From Rhodocyclales bacterium (lineage in GTDB: Bacteria; Pseudomonadota; Gammaproteobacteria; Burkholderiales; Rhodocyclaceae), in NCBI GenBank assembly GCA_026399475.1, contig JAPLQY010000077.1, forward strand, positions 62,001-126,000: DNA of 64,000 nt, read 5' to 3'. Position 1 is the stretch's first letter, and each line of letters starts with the position of its first letter. Below, piece by piece: positions 46,051 through 54,666 of the stretch. The position numbers and the translations under genes are program-made. Under the pieces are notes generated by a model. That model saw nothing but the letters and a program-made list of their open reading frames with translations, was not told the origin of the DNA and searched no databases.

Positions 46051-47907
46051 ATGGGATGGACACGGAAAATCCTGCGCGTTGACCTGAGCAAGGGCACCTG
46101 CAAGTCAGAGCCCCTCAACATGGAGTGGGCGCAGCAGTACCTGGGTCAGCGCGGACTGGCCACCAAGTATTTCGTCGAGGAAGTCGACCCCAAGGTCGAT
46201 CCGCTGTCGGCGGCCAACAAGTTGATCATGGCCACCGGACCGCTCACCGGCACCATGGCTTCGACCGGCGGCCGCTATTCGGTGATCACCAAGGGGCCGC
46301 TGACCGGTGCCATCGCCTGCTCGAATTCAGGCGGCTATTTCGGCGCGGAACTCAAGTTCGCCGGCTGGGACATGGTGATCTTCGAGGGCAAGTCGCCCAA
46401 GCCTGTCTATCTGTCGATCCAGGACGATGTCGCCGAATTGCGCGATGCCGCCCACCTGTGGGGCAAGACCACCTGGGAGACCGAGGAGATCATCAAGTCC
46501 AGCCACCACGATCCACAGGTCCGCGTGGCCTCGATCGGCCGTGCCGGAGAGAATCAGGTTCTCTACTCCTGCATCGTCAACGATCTGCACCGCGCTGCCG
46601 GCAGGTCCGGCGTGGGTGCCGTGATGGGCGCGAAGAATCTCAAGGCGGTGGCGATACGCGGCACCGTAGGTGTTTCCGGCATTCGCGACTTCAAGGCTTT
46701 CATGACGGCGACCACGGCGGCGAAGAAGGTGCTGGCCGACAATGCCGTCACGGGGCAGGGACTGCCCAAGTTCGGCACCCAGGTGTTGATGAACGTCATC
46801 AACGAAATGGGCGCGCTGCCCACCCACAACGCCAAGGATGTGCAATTCGAGGGCGCACGCAAGATTTCCGGCGAGGCAATGCACGAGAAGCGGCTTTCCG
46901 ACGGCAAGGCCAACCTCATCACCAATGCCGCGTGCTTCGGCTGCACCATTGCCTGCGGGCGCATTTCGCAGGTAGACAAGAACCACTGGAGCGTCAAGAA
47001 CAGTCCCAAGTACTGGGGCGCTACGGGTGGGCTCGAATACGAGGCGGCGTGGTCGCTCGGTGCCGCCGACGGCGTGGATGACCTCGACGCGCTGACCGTC
47101 GCCAACATGATCTGCAACGAAGACGGCTTCGATCCGATCACTTTCGGCGCCACCGTCGGTGCAGTGATGGAACTGTACACGATGGGTGTGTTGAGCAAGG
47201 AGCAGATCGGCATCGAATCGCCCTTCGGTTCGGCGCAGGCTTTACTCGAGATTGCGCATATGACGGCGGAGGGACGCGGCTTCGGCAAGGAAATGGCCCT
47301 CGGCTCGGCGCGCCTGACCGCCAAGTACGGTCATCCGGAATTGTCGATGTCGGTCAAGGGGCAGGAGTTTCCGGCCTACGACCCGCGCGGCATACAGGGC
47401 ATGGGCCTGACCTACGCCACGTCCAATCGCGGTGCCTGCCATCTGCGCTCCTATACCGTCGCTTCGGAAGTTCTCGGCATTCCGGTCAAGACCGATCCGC
47501 TGGTGACTGAAGGAAAGCCGGCGCTGGTCATGGCTTTCCAGGATGCGACGGCCGCCTTCGATTCTTCCGGCACCTGCATCTTCACTACATTTGCGTGGTC
47601 GCTGGTCGACCTGGCGCCGCAGATCGACGCCGCCTGTGAAGGTGGGGAAGGCGGCTGGTCGGTCGAGCGCCTGGCACAACTTGGCGAGCGCATCTGGAAC
47701 ATGGAGCGCCTGTTCAACAATGCCGCCGGCTTCACCGCCAAGGACGACGATCTTCCGGTGCGGCTGAAAACCGAGCCGGCCAAGACCGGTCCGGCCAAGG
47801 GGTTGGTCAGCGGCATCGACAAGATGGTGCCGGAGTACTACAAGTTACGCGGCTGGGACACGGGCGGCGTGCCCGACAAGGAAACCCTGGCGCGTCTGGG
47901 GCTCTAG
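46051..47907 (+). CDS. aorB: Tungsten-dependent aldehyde:ferredoxin oxidoreductase catalytic subunit
   Basis: This 618-residue cytoplasmic enzyme oxidises aldehydes to acids at a tungsten bis-pterin site and can run in reverse in related enzymes. The proximal [4Fe-4S] ligands are C295, C298, C302 and C509, the spacing of archaeal AOR. The N-terminal domain (GWTRKILRVDLSKGTC, GPLTGTMASTGGRYSV) and the pterin-contacting GLEYEAAWSLG region are present. It starts 10 bp after aorA. In Aromatoleum this enzyme acts on phenylacetaldehyde and detoxifies aldehydes; the substrate here is inferred. Confidence 0.93.
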   Translation: MGWTRKILRVDLSKGTCKSEPLNMEWAQQYLGQRGLATKYFVEEVDPKVDPLSAANKLIMATGPLTGTMASTGGRYSVITKGPLTGAIACSNSGGYFGAELKFAGWDMVIFEGKSPKPVYLSIQDDVAELRDAAHLWGKTTWETEEIIKSSHHDPQVRVASIGRAGENQVLYSCIVNDLHRAAGRSGVGAVMGAKNLKAVAIRGTVGVSGIRDFKAFMTATTAAKKVLADNAVTGQGLPKFGTQVLMNVINEMGALPTHNAKDVQFEGARKISGEAMHEKRLSDGKANLITNAACFGCTIACGRISQVDKNHWSVKNSPKYWGATGGLEYEAAWSLGAADGVDDLDALTVANMICNEDGFDPITFGATVGAVMELYTMGVLSKEQIGIESPFGSAQALLEIAHMTAEGRGFGKEMALGSARLTAKYGHPELSMSVKGQEFPAYDPRGIQGMGLTYATSNRGACHLRSYTVASEVLGIPVKTDPLVTEGKPALVMAFQDATAAFDSSGTCIFTTFAWSLVDLAPQIDAACEGGEGGWSVERLAQLGERIWNMERLFNNAAGFTAKDDDLPVRLKTEPAKTGPAKGLVSGIDKMVPEYYKLRGWDTGGVPDKETLARLGL

Positions 47908-47976
47908 GCCCGGCATCAAACAACGCCAAGGCGGCCGCAAGGCTGCCTTGGCGTTACTCCTTTTGAGGACACCGTC

Positions 47977-49221
47977 ATGAAACACGTCATCATCGGCAAC
48001 GGCCCAGCCGGCGTCGTCGCCGCAGAAGCACTGCGCCGCCACGATCCCCAGGCCGACATCACGCTCATTGGCGAGGAGGCCGAGGCCCCCTATTCGCGCA
48101 TGGCGATTCCCTATTTCCTGAACGGCAGCATTCCGGATCAGGGCACGCATCTGCGCAAGGCCGGCGATCATTATGAGCGCCACGGCATCCACCTGCATCA
48201 GGGTCGCGTGGTGCGCGTCGAGCCGGAAAGCCAGACCGTGGTTTTCGAGGACGACAGCGAACTCGGCTACGACCGCCTGCTGGTCGCCAGTGGTTGCTAC
48301 CCGGTGCATCCGTCGCTGCCGGGCATAGACCTGCCTGGGGTGCATACGTGCTGGACGCTGGCTGATGCTCGCGCCATTGCCGCGCGCGCATTGCCGGGCA
48401 GCCGCGTGCTGCAGATCGGAGCCGGCTTCATCGGCTGCATCATCATGGAGGCGCTTTGTGCCCGCGGCGTGAAGCTGACCGTGGTCGAGATGGGCGACCG
48501 CATGGTGCCGCGCATGATGACGCCCAAGGCCGGTACGATGATTCGGCACTGGGTGGAAAAGAAGGGCGTGACGGTGCATGTGAATGCGGGCGTGACGCAG
48601 ATCGTTGCCAAGGGCGAGGCCCTGGTGGCAACGCTCTCCGATGGCGCCACGGTCGAGGCCGATGTGGTCATCTGTGCCGCAGGTGTCAGGCCCAATGTCG
48701 CTTTCCTCGCCGGCAGCGGCATCGCGGTTGGCCACGGCGTTCATGTCGATGAACACATGCGCACCGACGTGCGCAACATCTTTGCGGCGGGTGATGTCAC
48801 CGAGGCTTCCGGCTTCCATACCGGCGAGCGCGAACTCAACGCCATCCAGCCGAATGCGGCCGACCAGGCGCGCGTTGCCGCGATCAACATGGCCGGCGGT
48901 GAAGCGCATTTCCAGGGGGCGCTGGCGATCAACGTACTGGACACGCTGGGCATGATCTCGACTTCCTTCGGCCAATGGTGGGGTGTTGAAGGCGGGGAGG
49001 CCGTAGAGAAGGTGGACGAGAAGAACTTCCGCTACCTGTCCCTGCAGTTCCAGGACGACATACTGGTGGGCGCCACCAGCATCGGACGCACCGACCATGT
49101 CGGCGCGCTGCGCGGCCTGGTCCAGGGCCGCCTGCGTTTGGGGGCGTGGAAGGACAAACTGATGCAGGATCCGACCCAGTTCATGACGGCGTATATTTCG
49201 CAGACGCAGAAGACTTCCTGA
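47977..49221 (+). CDS. aorC: AOR FAD subunit, first paralogue
   Basis: This 414-residue NAD(P)H/FAD oxidoreductase is of the rubredoxin/nitrite-reductase-like type. The FAD motif is HVIIGNGPAGVVAAEAL, an NAD-binding VLQIGAGFIGCIIMEAL lies near 150, and IFAAGDVTEA near 270. In the Aromatoleum AOR this subunit lets NAD+ or benzyl viologen act as electron acceptor. A paralogue of identical length follows 39 bp downstream. The 69-bp gap after aorB contains a ccaaggcggccgcaaggctgccttgg-like hairpin. Confidence 0.88.
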   Translation: MKHVIIGNGPAGVVAAEALRRHDPQADITLIGEEAEAPYSRMAIPYFLNGSIPDQGTHLRKAGDHYERHGIHLHQGRVVRVEPESQTVVFEDDSELGYDRLLVASGCYPVHPSLPGIDLPGVHTCWTLADARAIAARALPGSRVLQIGAGFIGCIIMEALCARGVKLTVVEMGDRMVPRMMTPKAGTMIRHWVEKKGVTVHVNAGVTQIVAKGEALVATLSDGATVEADVVICAAGVRPNVAFLAGSGIAVGHGVHVDEHMRTDVRNIFAAGDVTEASGFHTGERELNAIQPNAADQARVAAINMAGGEAHFQGALAINVLDTLGMISTSFGQWWGVEGGEAVEKVDEKNFRYLSLQFQDDILVGATSIGRTDHVGALRGLVQGRLRLGAWKDKLMQDPTQFMTAYISQTQKTS

Positions 49222-49260
49222 GGGGGCGATGTCAGTCCCGCAGACCGCAGCGGAGAGCAT

Positions 49261-50505
49261 ATGAGACATGTCATCATCGGTGCCGGCCCCGCCGGCATCA
49301 CGGCCGCAGAGGCGCTGCGAAAGCTGGATGCGGAGGCCAGCATTACCGTGCTCGATGGCGAGGGCGAGGTGCCTTACGCGCGCATGGCGATCCCCTACCT
49401 GCTGTCGGACAGGATCGGCGAAGACGGTGCGCACCTGAGGCACGACGGGGACCACTACAGCGCATTGCGCATCGACATCCAAAAGGCGCGAGCCGCTGGG
49501 GTGGATACGACGACAGCTGCCGTGCGGCTCGCCGACGGTCGTGTCATCCCCTACGACCGCCTGCTGATAGCGACAGGATCGGTGCCGACCAGGGAGAACA
49601 TCGAGGGCATCGACCTGCCCGGCGTGCATACCTGCTGGACGCTCGCCGATGCGCGCGCGATCATGGACGAGATTCGCCCGGGCGCCCGCATCGTGCAGAT
49701 GGGCGCGGGCTTCGTCGGCTGCATCATCATGCATGGCCTGGTGTCGCGCGGCGCCCAACTGACGGTTCTCGTACGCAGCGGTCGCATGGTGTCGCGCATG
49801 ATGCCGCCCAAAGCCAGCGAGATGATCGCGCGCTGGTGCGAGGCCCAGGGCGTGCGCGTCATGGGCAAGACCCAGGCAGCGCGGGTCGAGCGCGACGGCG
49901 ATGCGCTCAAGGTAACGCTGACCACGGGCGAAACCCTGCCGGCGGATATTTACCTGAGTGTCGTCGGCGTCAAGCCGGGCATAGATTTTCTGACCGGCAG
50001 CGGCATCGCCGTCGACATCGGCATCGTTGTGGACGAACACCTGCGTACGAATGTGCCCGGCGTCTATGCGGTCGGCGATGCAGCGGAGTCGCGCGATCGT
50101 CTTTACGGCAAACTCCAGATGAATGCCATCCAGCCCAACGCCGTGGAACAGGCGCGCATCGCTGCGATGAACATGGCGGGGGGCGATACCGAATTTCTCG
50201 GCAGCCTCGCCATCAACGTGCTCGATACCATGGGCCTCATCTCGTGCTCTTTCGGGCAGTGGCAGGGCGAACCGGGCGGCGAGAGCGTCGAGCAGGTGGA
50301 TGAGGCCAACTATCGTTACCTGTCGCTGCAATTCGGAGGCGACTGCCTGGTCGGCGCGACGACCGTCGGTTTCACGGATCATGTCGGTGCGCTGCGCGGC
50401 TTGATCCAGGGCAAGGTGAAACTCGGTGCATGGCGTGAGCGCCTGCTGGCCGATCCGTCGCAGTTCATGTCGGCGCACCTGGCGATGGCCGAAAAGCTGG
50501 CATGA
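49261..50505 (+). CDS. AOR FAD subunit, second paralogue
   Basis: This is a 414-residue protein, colinear with the preceding gene and with shared blocks (LPGVHTCWTLADARAI, INVLDTMGLIS, DHVGALRGLIQGK). The FAD and NAD motifs are intact (HVIIGAGPAGITAAEAL, IVQMGAGFVGCIIMHGL, VYAVGDAAES), so it is not a pseudogene. A tandem FAD-subunit pair in one aor operon is unusual. The two may give alternative electron acceptors or form a heteromer. It overlaps the MoaD-like gene by four bases. Confidence 0.87.
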   Translation: MRHVIIGAGPAGITAAEALRKLDAEASITVLDGEGEVPYARMAIPYLLSDRIGEDGAHLRHDGDHYSALRIDIQKARAAGVDTTTAAVRLADGRVIPYDRLLIATGSVPTRENIEGIDLPGVHTCWTLADARAIMDEIRPGARIVQMGAGFVGCIIMHGLVSRGAQLTVLVRSGRMVSRMMPPKASEMIARWCEAQGVRVMGKTQAARVERDGDALKVTLTTGETLPADIYLSVVGVKPGIDFLTGSGIAVDIGIVVDEHLRTNVPGVYAVGDAAESRDRLYGKLQMNAIQPNAVEQARIAAMNMAGGDTEFLGSLAINVLDTMGLISCSFGQWQGEPGGESVEQVDEANYRYLSLQFGGDCLVGATTVGFTDHVGALRGLIQGKVKLGAWRERLLADPSQFMSAHLAMAEKLA

Positions 50506-50756
50506 AAATCACCTTCAAGCTTTTTGCCAGCTTGCAGGACTATCTTCCGGTCGATGCCAAACGGACCAACGCTCTCAGTCTTGAAGTCGATGACGCAACG
50601 ACGGTGGCGCAGGTCGTCGAGCGCTTCGCTCTGCCGCAGAAACTGGTTCATCTGGTGCTGATCGACGGCACTTTCGTGCCGCCCGCCGAGCGGGCGGGCC
50701 GCACGCTCCATGAAGGGGAAACGCTGGCCATCTGGCCGCCCGTCGCCGGCGGATGA
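50502..50756 (+). CDS. aorD: MoaD-like sulfur-carrier protein of the aor operon
   Basis: This 84-residue ubiquitin-fold protein ends in the GG that is adenylylated and thiocarboxylated in MoaD/ThiS carriers (AIWPPVAGG). It would donate sulfur for molybdopterin dithiolene formation for the tungsten enzyme. The N-terminus MKITFKLFASLQDYLP is typical. The ATG overlaps the FAD-subunit TGA, and its own stop overlaps the next start, so translation is coupled on both sides. Confidence 0.88.
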   Translation: MKITFKLFASLQDYLPVDAKRTNALSLEVDDATTVAQVVERFALPQKLVHLVLIDGTFVPPAERAGRTLHEGETLAIWPPVAGG

Positions 50757-51028
50757 GATTCCCCCTAGCCTATGACGCGACGACAACGCGTCAAGAGTTT
50801 GTTCGGCTACTGCCGCAAGCGACCGGAGAGGTGGAACTTCGTGAAATCGACGGCAGGTTCTGCGGTAAGGGTTGGTCCGTCCGTCTGACCCGGATTCCGC
50901 CGCTGACGATCGGCATGGTGTGGCTCGAGCGCCATCGCGTCGAGATTGCGTTCGATGGCCTTGACGAGGCCGCGCAGGATGCATTCATGCGTCGCTTTAC
51001 GCTGCACTATCAGCGCGGCGGCGGTTGA
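50753..51028 (+). CDS. Small protein ending the aor operon (unrecognised)
   Basis: This 91-residue soluble protein, basic and with a single Cys (RFCGKGW), ends in the tail HYQRGGG. I do not recognise the family; it has neither ferredoxin motifs nor a Rossmann fold. It is coupled to the MoaD-like gene by a four-base overlap (ATGA), so it is probably a conserved partner of the enzyme or of its cofactor insertion. The Gly-rich C-terminus may be incidental. Confidence 0.7.
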   Translation: MRFPLAYDATTTRQEFVRLLPQATGEVELREIDGRFCGKGWSVRLTRIPPLTIGMVWLERHRVEIAFDGLDEAAQDAFMRRFTLHYQRGGG

Positions 51029-51099
51029 GGCGTAGCGGCGAACAGGAGTCGTCGCTGATGGCGCGCCGGCGGTGGAGCGAAAGCTGCTAAAATTCTTTT

Positions 51100-51199
51100 G
51101 CGGCGGGTCTCCCCGCATTGCGGGGTGGTGAATCTGGTCAGGTCCGGAAGGAAGCAGCCACAGCCGTTTTCCGCAAGTGCCGGGGGTCAGGCTCGCCGC
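51100..51199 (+). ncRNA. ffs: 4.5S RNA (bacterial small signal recognition particle RNA)
   Basis: The conserved apical SRP sequence ggtcaggtccggaaggaagc (51137-51156) is present, with cagccacagc after it. The ends pair: gcggcg (51100-51105) with cgccgc (51194-51199), and further stems (ctcccc with ggggtcagg) build the long hairpin. It binds Ffh for co-translational targeting. A TAAAAT -10 box (51088-51093) lies 7 bp upstream of the predicted 5' end; no clear -35 is seen. Confidence 0.95.
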
Positions 51200-51235
51200 A
51201 CCCCTTCTCGTCTGACGTCGTGCCGTAATCTTCCC

Positions 51236-51294
51236 TTACAAACTTCGTCCCTCTGTCACATCCGGCTTACAGCCATCGGATGAAATGCAATCTG
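51236..51294 (+). promoter_or_regulatory. Paired TTACA motif shared with the gene at 17672
   Basis: TTACA at 51236 and 51267, the latter inside ggcttacagc (51264-51273), is followed after 14 nt by caatctg (51288-51294). The identical decamer, pair spacing within 1 bp and caatctg recur upstream of the other charged exported protein. The start codon follows 30 bp after caatctg. Confidence 0.45.
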
Positions 51295-51323
51295 CCATGA
51301 GGCATTCACGACAGGAGCACACC

Positions 51324-51863
51324 ATGAATCTGAATCGAAAAATTATTGCGGGCTTTCTTACCGCCAGTGCCGTCATGTTCGGCGTCGCCTATGCGCAGGG
51401 TCCGGGTTACGGCAGTGACGGCAGGCCGGGCATGATGCGCGGTGGCATGCAGGGCGGCATGATTGATCCGGGCGCCCGGGTCGACCAGCGCCTGACCCGG
51501 CTCAAGAGCGCGCTCAAACTCACGGCCGAGCAGGAACCGTTGTGGCAGGCTTTTGCCGAGAAGTCGAAGGCAGAGGCGGGCAAGGGCATGCAGGCCATGC
51601 GCGAGCGCATGAAGGACAACAAGCCAGTCACTGCGCCGGAACGTTTGACGCGGATGCAGGACGGCATGAAACAACGCCTTGCGGCCATGGAGTCGATCAA
51701 CGAATCCTTCAATCGTCTCTACGCCGCATTGACGCCAGAGCAGAAAGCCGCCGCTGACAAGCATTTCAGCAGCGCCGGCCGGCATCACCATGGCCCCCGT
51801 CGCGGCCCTCCGCAGCGCGAAGGACAGGGGGCTCCCAAAGCTGCGGAACCGGGCAAGGGATAA
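51324..51863 (+). CDS. Spy/CpxP-family periplasmic protein
   Basis: This 179-residue precursor has a signal peptide (MNLNRKIIAGFLTASAVMFGVAYA). The mature chain has the LTxxQ-type motifs of the Spy/CpxP family: LKLTAEQEPLWQAF and YAALTPEQKAAADKHF. A Gly/Met-rich linker precedes the helical region, and a His/Arg-rich tail follows (GRHHHGPRRGPPQREG). Spy acts as an ATP-independent periplasmic chaperone. A 12-bp terminator follows. It stands between ffs and dnaX. Confidence 0.82.
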   Translation: MNLNRKIIAGFLTASAVMFGVAYAQGPGYGSDGRPGMMRGGMQGGMIDPGARVDQRLTRLKSALKLTAEQEPLWQAFAEKSKAEAGKGMQAMRERMKDNKPVTAPERLTRMQDGMKQRLAAMESINESFNRLYAALTPEQKAAADKHFSSAGRHHHGPRRGPPQREGQGAPKAAEPGKG

Positions 51864-51886
51864 CAGGTCTTGGCCTGATGAAAAGC

Positions 51887-51923
51887 GGGGCAGCCTTTAA
51901 GCAAAGGCTGCCCCGTTTGTTTT
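51887..51923 (+). terminator. Rho-independent terminator
   Basis: Stem ggggcagccttt (51887-51898), loop aagc, complementary arm aaaggctgcccc (51903-51914) and a T-rich tail gtttgtttt. A 12-bp perfect stem with T-run is a classic intrinsic terminator, closing the spy-like gene 23 bp after its stop and before dnaX. Confidence 0.93.
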
Positions 51924-51946
51924 GAATGGCCTGATAAAATCGCGTC

Positions 51947-53608
51947 ATGAGCTATCAGGTCCTTGCCCGCAAGTGGCGCCCCAAATCATTCGCTACCCTA
52001 GTGGGGCAGGAGCATGTCGTGCGGGCACTGACCCACGCGCTGGACCAGAATCGACTGCATCATGCCTATCTCTTCACCGGCACGCGCGGGGTGGGCAAGA
52101 CCACGCTGGCACGCATCATGGCCAAGGCCCTGAACTGCGAAACCGGCGTCAGTTCCATTCCCTGCGGGGTGTGTGCGGCCTGCATCGAGATAGATAGCGG
52201 CCGCTTCATCGATTACATAGAGCTCGATGCCGCATCGAATCGCGGGGTCGATGACATGACCCAGTTGCTCGAGCGCGCCACCTACGCGCCGACCATCGGC
52301 CGCTACAAGGTCTATGTCATCGACGAAGTCCACCAGCTTTCCGGGCATGCCTTCAACGCGATGTTGAAGACACTGGAAGAGCCTCCGGAACACGTCAAGT
52401 TCATCCTCGCCACTACGGACCCGCAAAAAATCCCGGTAACGGTTCTGTCGCGCTGTTTGCAGTTCAACCTGAAGCAAATGCCGCTGACGCATATCGTCGA
52501 CCATCTCGCGCGCGTGCTGGAGGCCGAGGCCGTGGCCTTCGAGCCTGCCGCGCTGCGCCATCTGGCCAAGGGTGCCGCAGGCAGCATGCGCGATGCGCTG
52601 TCGTTGCTGGACCAGGCGATCGCTCACGGTGCCGGCAAGGTCGAGGATGAGAGCGTGCGCGCCATGCTGGGCACGGTGGGCGACGAGCACCTGTTTGCGT
52701 TGCTCGATGGCTTGGTTACGCAGGACGTGCAGGCCATGCTCGAGGTGGCCAGGCTGATGGATGAGCGCAGCCTGTCGTTCGACGGTGGCCTGCAGGAACT
52801 GGCCACGCTGTTTCACCGTATTGCCCTGATGCAGTTTGCGCCCGAGGCCTTGCTCGATGAGACCGAGCGCGGTCGTCTTGCGTCCTACGCACGGGCACTG
52901 GATGCCGAGTATCTGCAACTGGCCTACCAGATCGCGATTCATGGACGTGATGAACTGTCGCTGGCGCCTGACGACTATTCCGGCTTCGTCATGGCCTTGT
53001 TGAGATTGCACGCATTTCGGCCGGAACGTGCCGGTGCGGTCAACGCAGCGACCAAGGCGGTGAGAGTGCCGGCAGCAGCTGTGCCGGTGCGCACGGCGCC
53101 GCCCGTTGCACCGGTACCCGCCGCGAGTAGGCCCCCAGTCGCCGTTCCGCCAGCGCCAGCGCTGTGCGTCCCTTCGGGAACTGCTGCGGCAGCACCTGCG
53201 CCTGTGCCCGCGGCGACTGTAGCTGCACCGGGTGATGAAGACTGGCATGCACTCGTGGCGCGCCTACCCCTGACGGGCATGGCCAAGCAACTGGCCCAGC
53301 ATTGCGAACTGTCGGAACGCACCGAGTCGGCCATTAACTTGCGCCTGTCGCCGGTGCATAAGCATCTGCTCGGCAAGCCCCAGCAGGAAAAGCTGCAAAG
53401 CGAATTGCAGGCCTTTTACGGCCGCCCGCTTCGTCTCGAAATCGATGTGGCGCAACCCGCGACCGAAACGCCGGCCGAGCGCAGCCGCAATCTGAATCGC
53501 GAACGCCAGGAACGTGCCATCGCTTCGATAGAACAAGATCCCTTCGTCCGCGACGTGGTGGACCTTTTCGATGCGAGCATCGACGAATCAACGATCAAAC
53601 CAGTTTAA
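51947..53608 (+). CDS. dnaX: DNA polymerase III subunits gamma and tau
   Basis: This 553-residue clamp-loader ATPase has Walker [16 protein letters not shown] (about 43-57), a zinc module ([11 protein letters not shown]), the DEVHQLS Walker B and a sensor-1 [17 protein letters not shown] segment. Domain III runs to about 365. A Pro/Ala-rich linker (about 368-425) and a short tau-specific C-terminal domain follow. It is the first gene of the dnaX-ybaB-recR operon. Confidence 0.95.
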   Translation: MSYQVLARKWRPKSFATLVGQEHVVRALTHALDQNRLHHAYLFTGTRGVGKTTLARIMAKALNCETGVSSIPCGVCAACIEIDSGRFIDYIELDAASNRGVDDMTQLLERATYAPTIGRYKVYVIDEVHQLSGHAFNAMLKTLEEPPEHVKFILATTDPQKIPVTVLSRCLQFNLKQMPLTHIVDHLARVLEAEAVAFEPAALRHLAKGAAGSMRDALSLLDQAIAHGAGKVEDESVRAMLGTVGDEHLFALLDGLVTQDVQAMLEVARLMDERSLSFDGGLQELATLFHRIALMQFAPEALLDETERGRLASYARALDAEYLQLAYQIAIHGRDELSLAPDDYSGFVMALLRLHAFRPERAGAVNAATKAVRVPAAAVPVRTAPPVAPVPAASRPPVAVPPAPALCVPSGTAAAAPAPVPAATVAAPGDEDWHALVARLPLTGMAKQLAQHCELSERTESAINLRLSPVHKHLLGKPQQEKLQSELQAFYGRPLRLEIDVAQPATETPAERSRNLNRERQERAIASIEQDPFVRDVVDLFDASIDESTIKPV

Positions 53609-53622
53609 GGAGTGCAGGAAAA

Positions 53623-53946
53623 ATGATGAAGGGTGGCATAGCCGGATTGATGAAGCAGGCGCAGCAGATGCAGGCCAACATGGAGAAGGCCCAGGAACAG
53701 CTGGCGCAGCTCGAAGTGGAGGGCCAGTCGGGCGCCGGCGCAGTGAAAGTGGTGATGACCTGCAAGCATGATGTCAAGCGCGTCACCATTGATCCGTCGG
53801 TGATGGATGACAAGGAAATGCTGGAGGACCTGATCGCCGCCGCGCTCAACGATGCCAGCCGGCGCGTAGAGGCGACCACTGCCGAAAAGATGGGCGGCTT
53901 TACGGCTGGCCTCAATCTGCCGCCCGGAATGAAACTGCCGTTCTAA
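53623..53946 (+). CDS. YbaB/EbfC family nucleoid-associated protein
   Basis: This 107-residue DNA-binding protein starts [20 protein letters not shown] and carries the family block [21 protein letters not shown] with a LPPGMKLPF tail. YbaB-type dimers bind DNA as tweezers. The gene lies between dnaX and recR, its conserved place in proteobacteria, 14 bp after dnaX. Confidence 0.93.
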   Translation: MMKGGIAGLMKQAQQMQANMEKAQEQLAQLEVEGQSGAGAVKVVMTCKHDVKRVTIDPSVMDDKEMLEDLIAAALNDASRRVEATTAEKMGGFTAGLNLPPGMKLPF

Positions 53947-54009
53947 GAGATTTCGTGCAGGCGGTGGCGGACGTGGCCCGTGATTTCGAGCGCAGCGAGC
54001 AAACGAGTA

Positions 54010-54040
54010 ACCCCCTCCCCGGGAGGGGGGCAGGGGGAGG
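54010..54040. repeat. Dispersed GC-rich hairpin repeat, short copy 4
   Basis: ccccctccccgggagggggg is followed by cagggggagg in the ybaB-recR gap. It matches the hairpin core of the elements at 11045, 37612 and 44443 but lacks their downstream blocks. The final GGGGGAGG may serve as the recR ribosome-binding site. Confidence 0.5.
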
Positions 54041-54051
54041 TTGTCGTTTGG

Positions 54052-54666
54052 ATGAGTTCGTCGAGGCTAGACGTGTCGTCTAGCCTCGACGAACTCGTCG
54101 AGGCTTTGCGCTGCCTTCCCGGGGTGGGCCCCAAGTCGGCGCAGCGCATGGCTTATCACCTGCTGCAGCGGGACCGGCGTGGGGCCGATCGTCTGGCGCG
54201 TGCGCTCGATGCCGCATTGAAGCTGCTGCATCACTGCGCACGCTGCAACAATTTTACCGAGGCAGAGGTTTGCGAACGCTGCCTCTCGTCGCGTCGCGAT
54301 GCGTCGCAGCTGTGCATCGTCGAAATGCCGATCGATGCAATCAGCATGGAGCAGACGCATGCCTACAACGGGCTCTACTATGTGCTGATGGGTCGCCTTT
54401 CGCCGCTCGACGGAGTCGGACCGAAGGAACTGGCCTTCGAGCGGTTGTTTTCACGCGCCGCGGACGGCGTGGTCAAGGAAGTGATTCTGGCCACCAATTT
54501 CACCAACGAGGGCGAGGCGACCGCGCATTACCTCTCCGAACTGCTGCATGCACGCGGGCTCACCGTCAGCCGCATCGCGCGCGGACTGCCGGTGGGCGGC
54601 GAACTGGAGTTTTCCGACGCCGCAACAGTGGCGCAGGCGCTGCGCGAGAGGCGCGACTTCGTGTGA
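54052..54666 (+). CDS. recR: Recombination protein RecR
   Basis: This 204-residue protein acts with RecO/RecF in loading RecA. The helix-hairpin-helix [19 protein letters not shown], the zinc finger ([16 protein letters not shown]) and the Toprim region ([18 protein letters not shown]) are present. The ATG at 54052 lies at the foot of a perfect 20-bp hairpin. An in-frame GTG at 54073 in the hairpin loop gives [14 protein letters not shown], closer in length to E. coli RecR. The true start is uncertain. Confidence 0.92.
   Translation: MSSSRLDVSSSLDELVEALRCLPGVGPKSAQRMAYHLLQRDRRGADRLARALDAALKLLHHCARCNNFTEAEVCERCLSSRRDASQLCIVEMPIDAISMEQTHAYNGLYYVLMGRLSPLDGVGPKELAFERLFSRAADGVVKEVILATNFTNEGEATAHYLSELLHARGLTVSRIARGLPVGGELEFSDAATVAQALRERRDFV
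54054..54096. other. 20-bp perfect hairpin over the recR start
   Basis: Arms 54054-54073 and 54077-54096 are perfectly complementary with a TGT loop. The ATG at 54052 abuts the left arm and the GTG at 54073-54075 straddles the loop. In mRNA this would bury the initiation region and could tune recR translation. Confidence 0.75.

Noticed and set aside
47845-50478. 877-codon minus-strand open frame
   Set aside because: It lies antisense to the two AOR FAD-subunit genes, which have clear family motifs; its His/Arg-rich composition is typical of a shadow.
51098-51283. 61-codon frame over the 4.5S RNA
   Set aside because: The sequence is fully explained by the conserved SRP RNA and its pairing ends.
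52420-52440. A6 run in dnaX as programmed frameshift site
   Set aside because: It lies in the ATPase region (DPQKIP), far from where gamma would end, with no stimulatory structure or nearby alternate stop.
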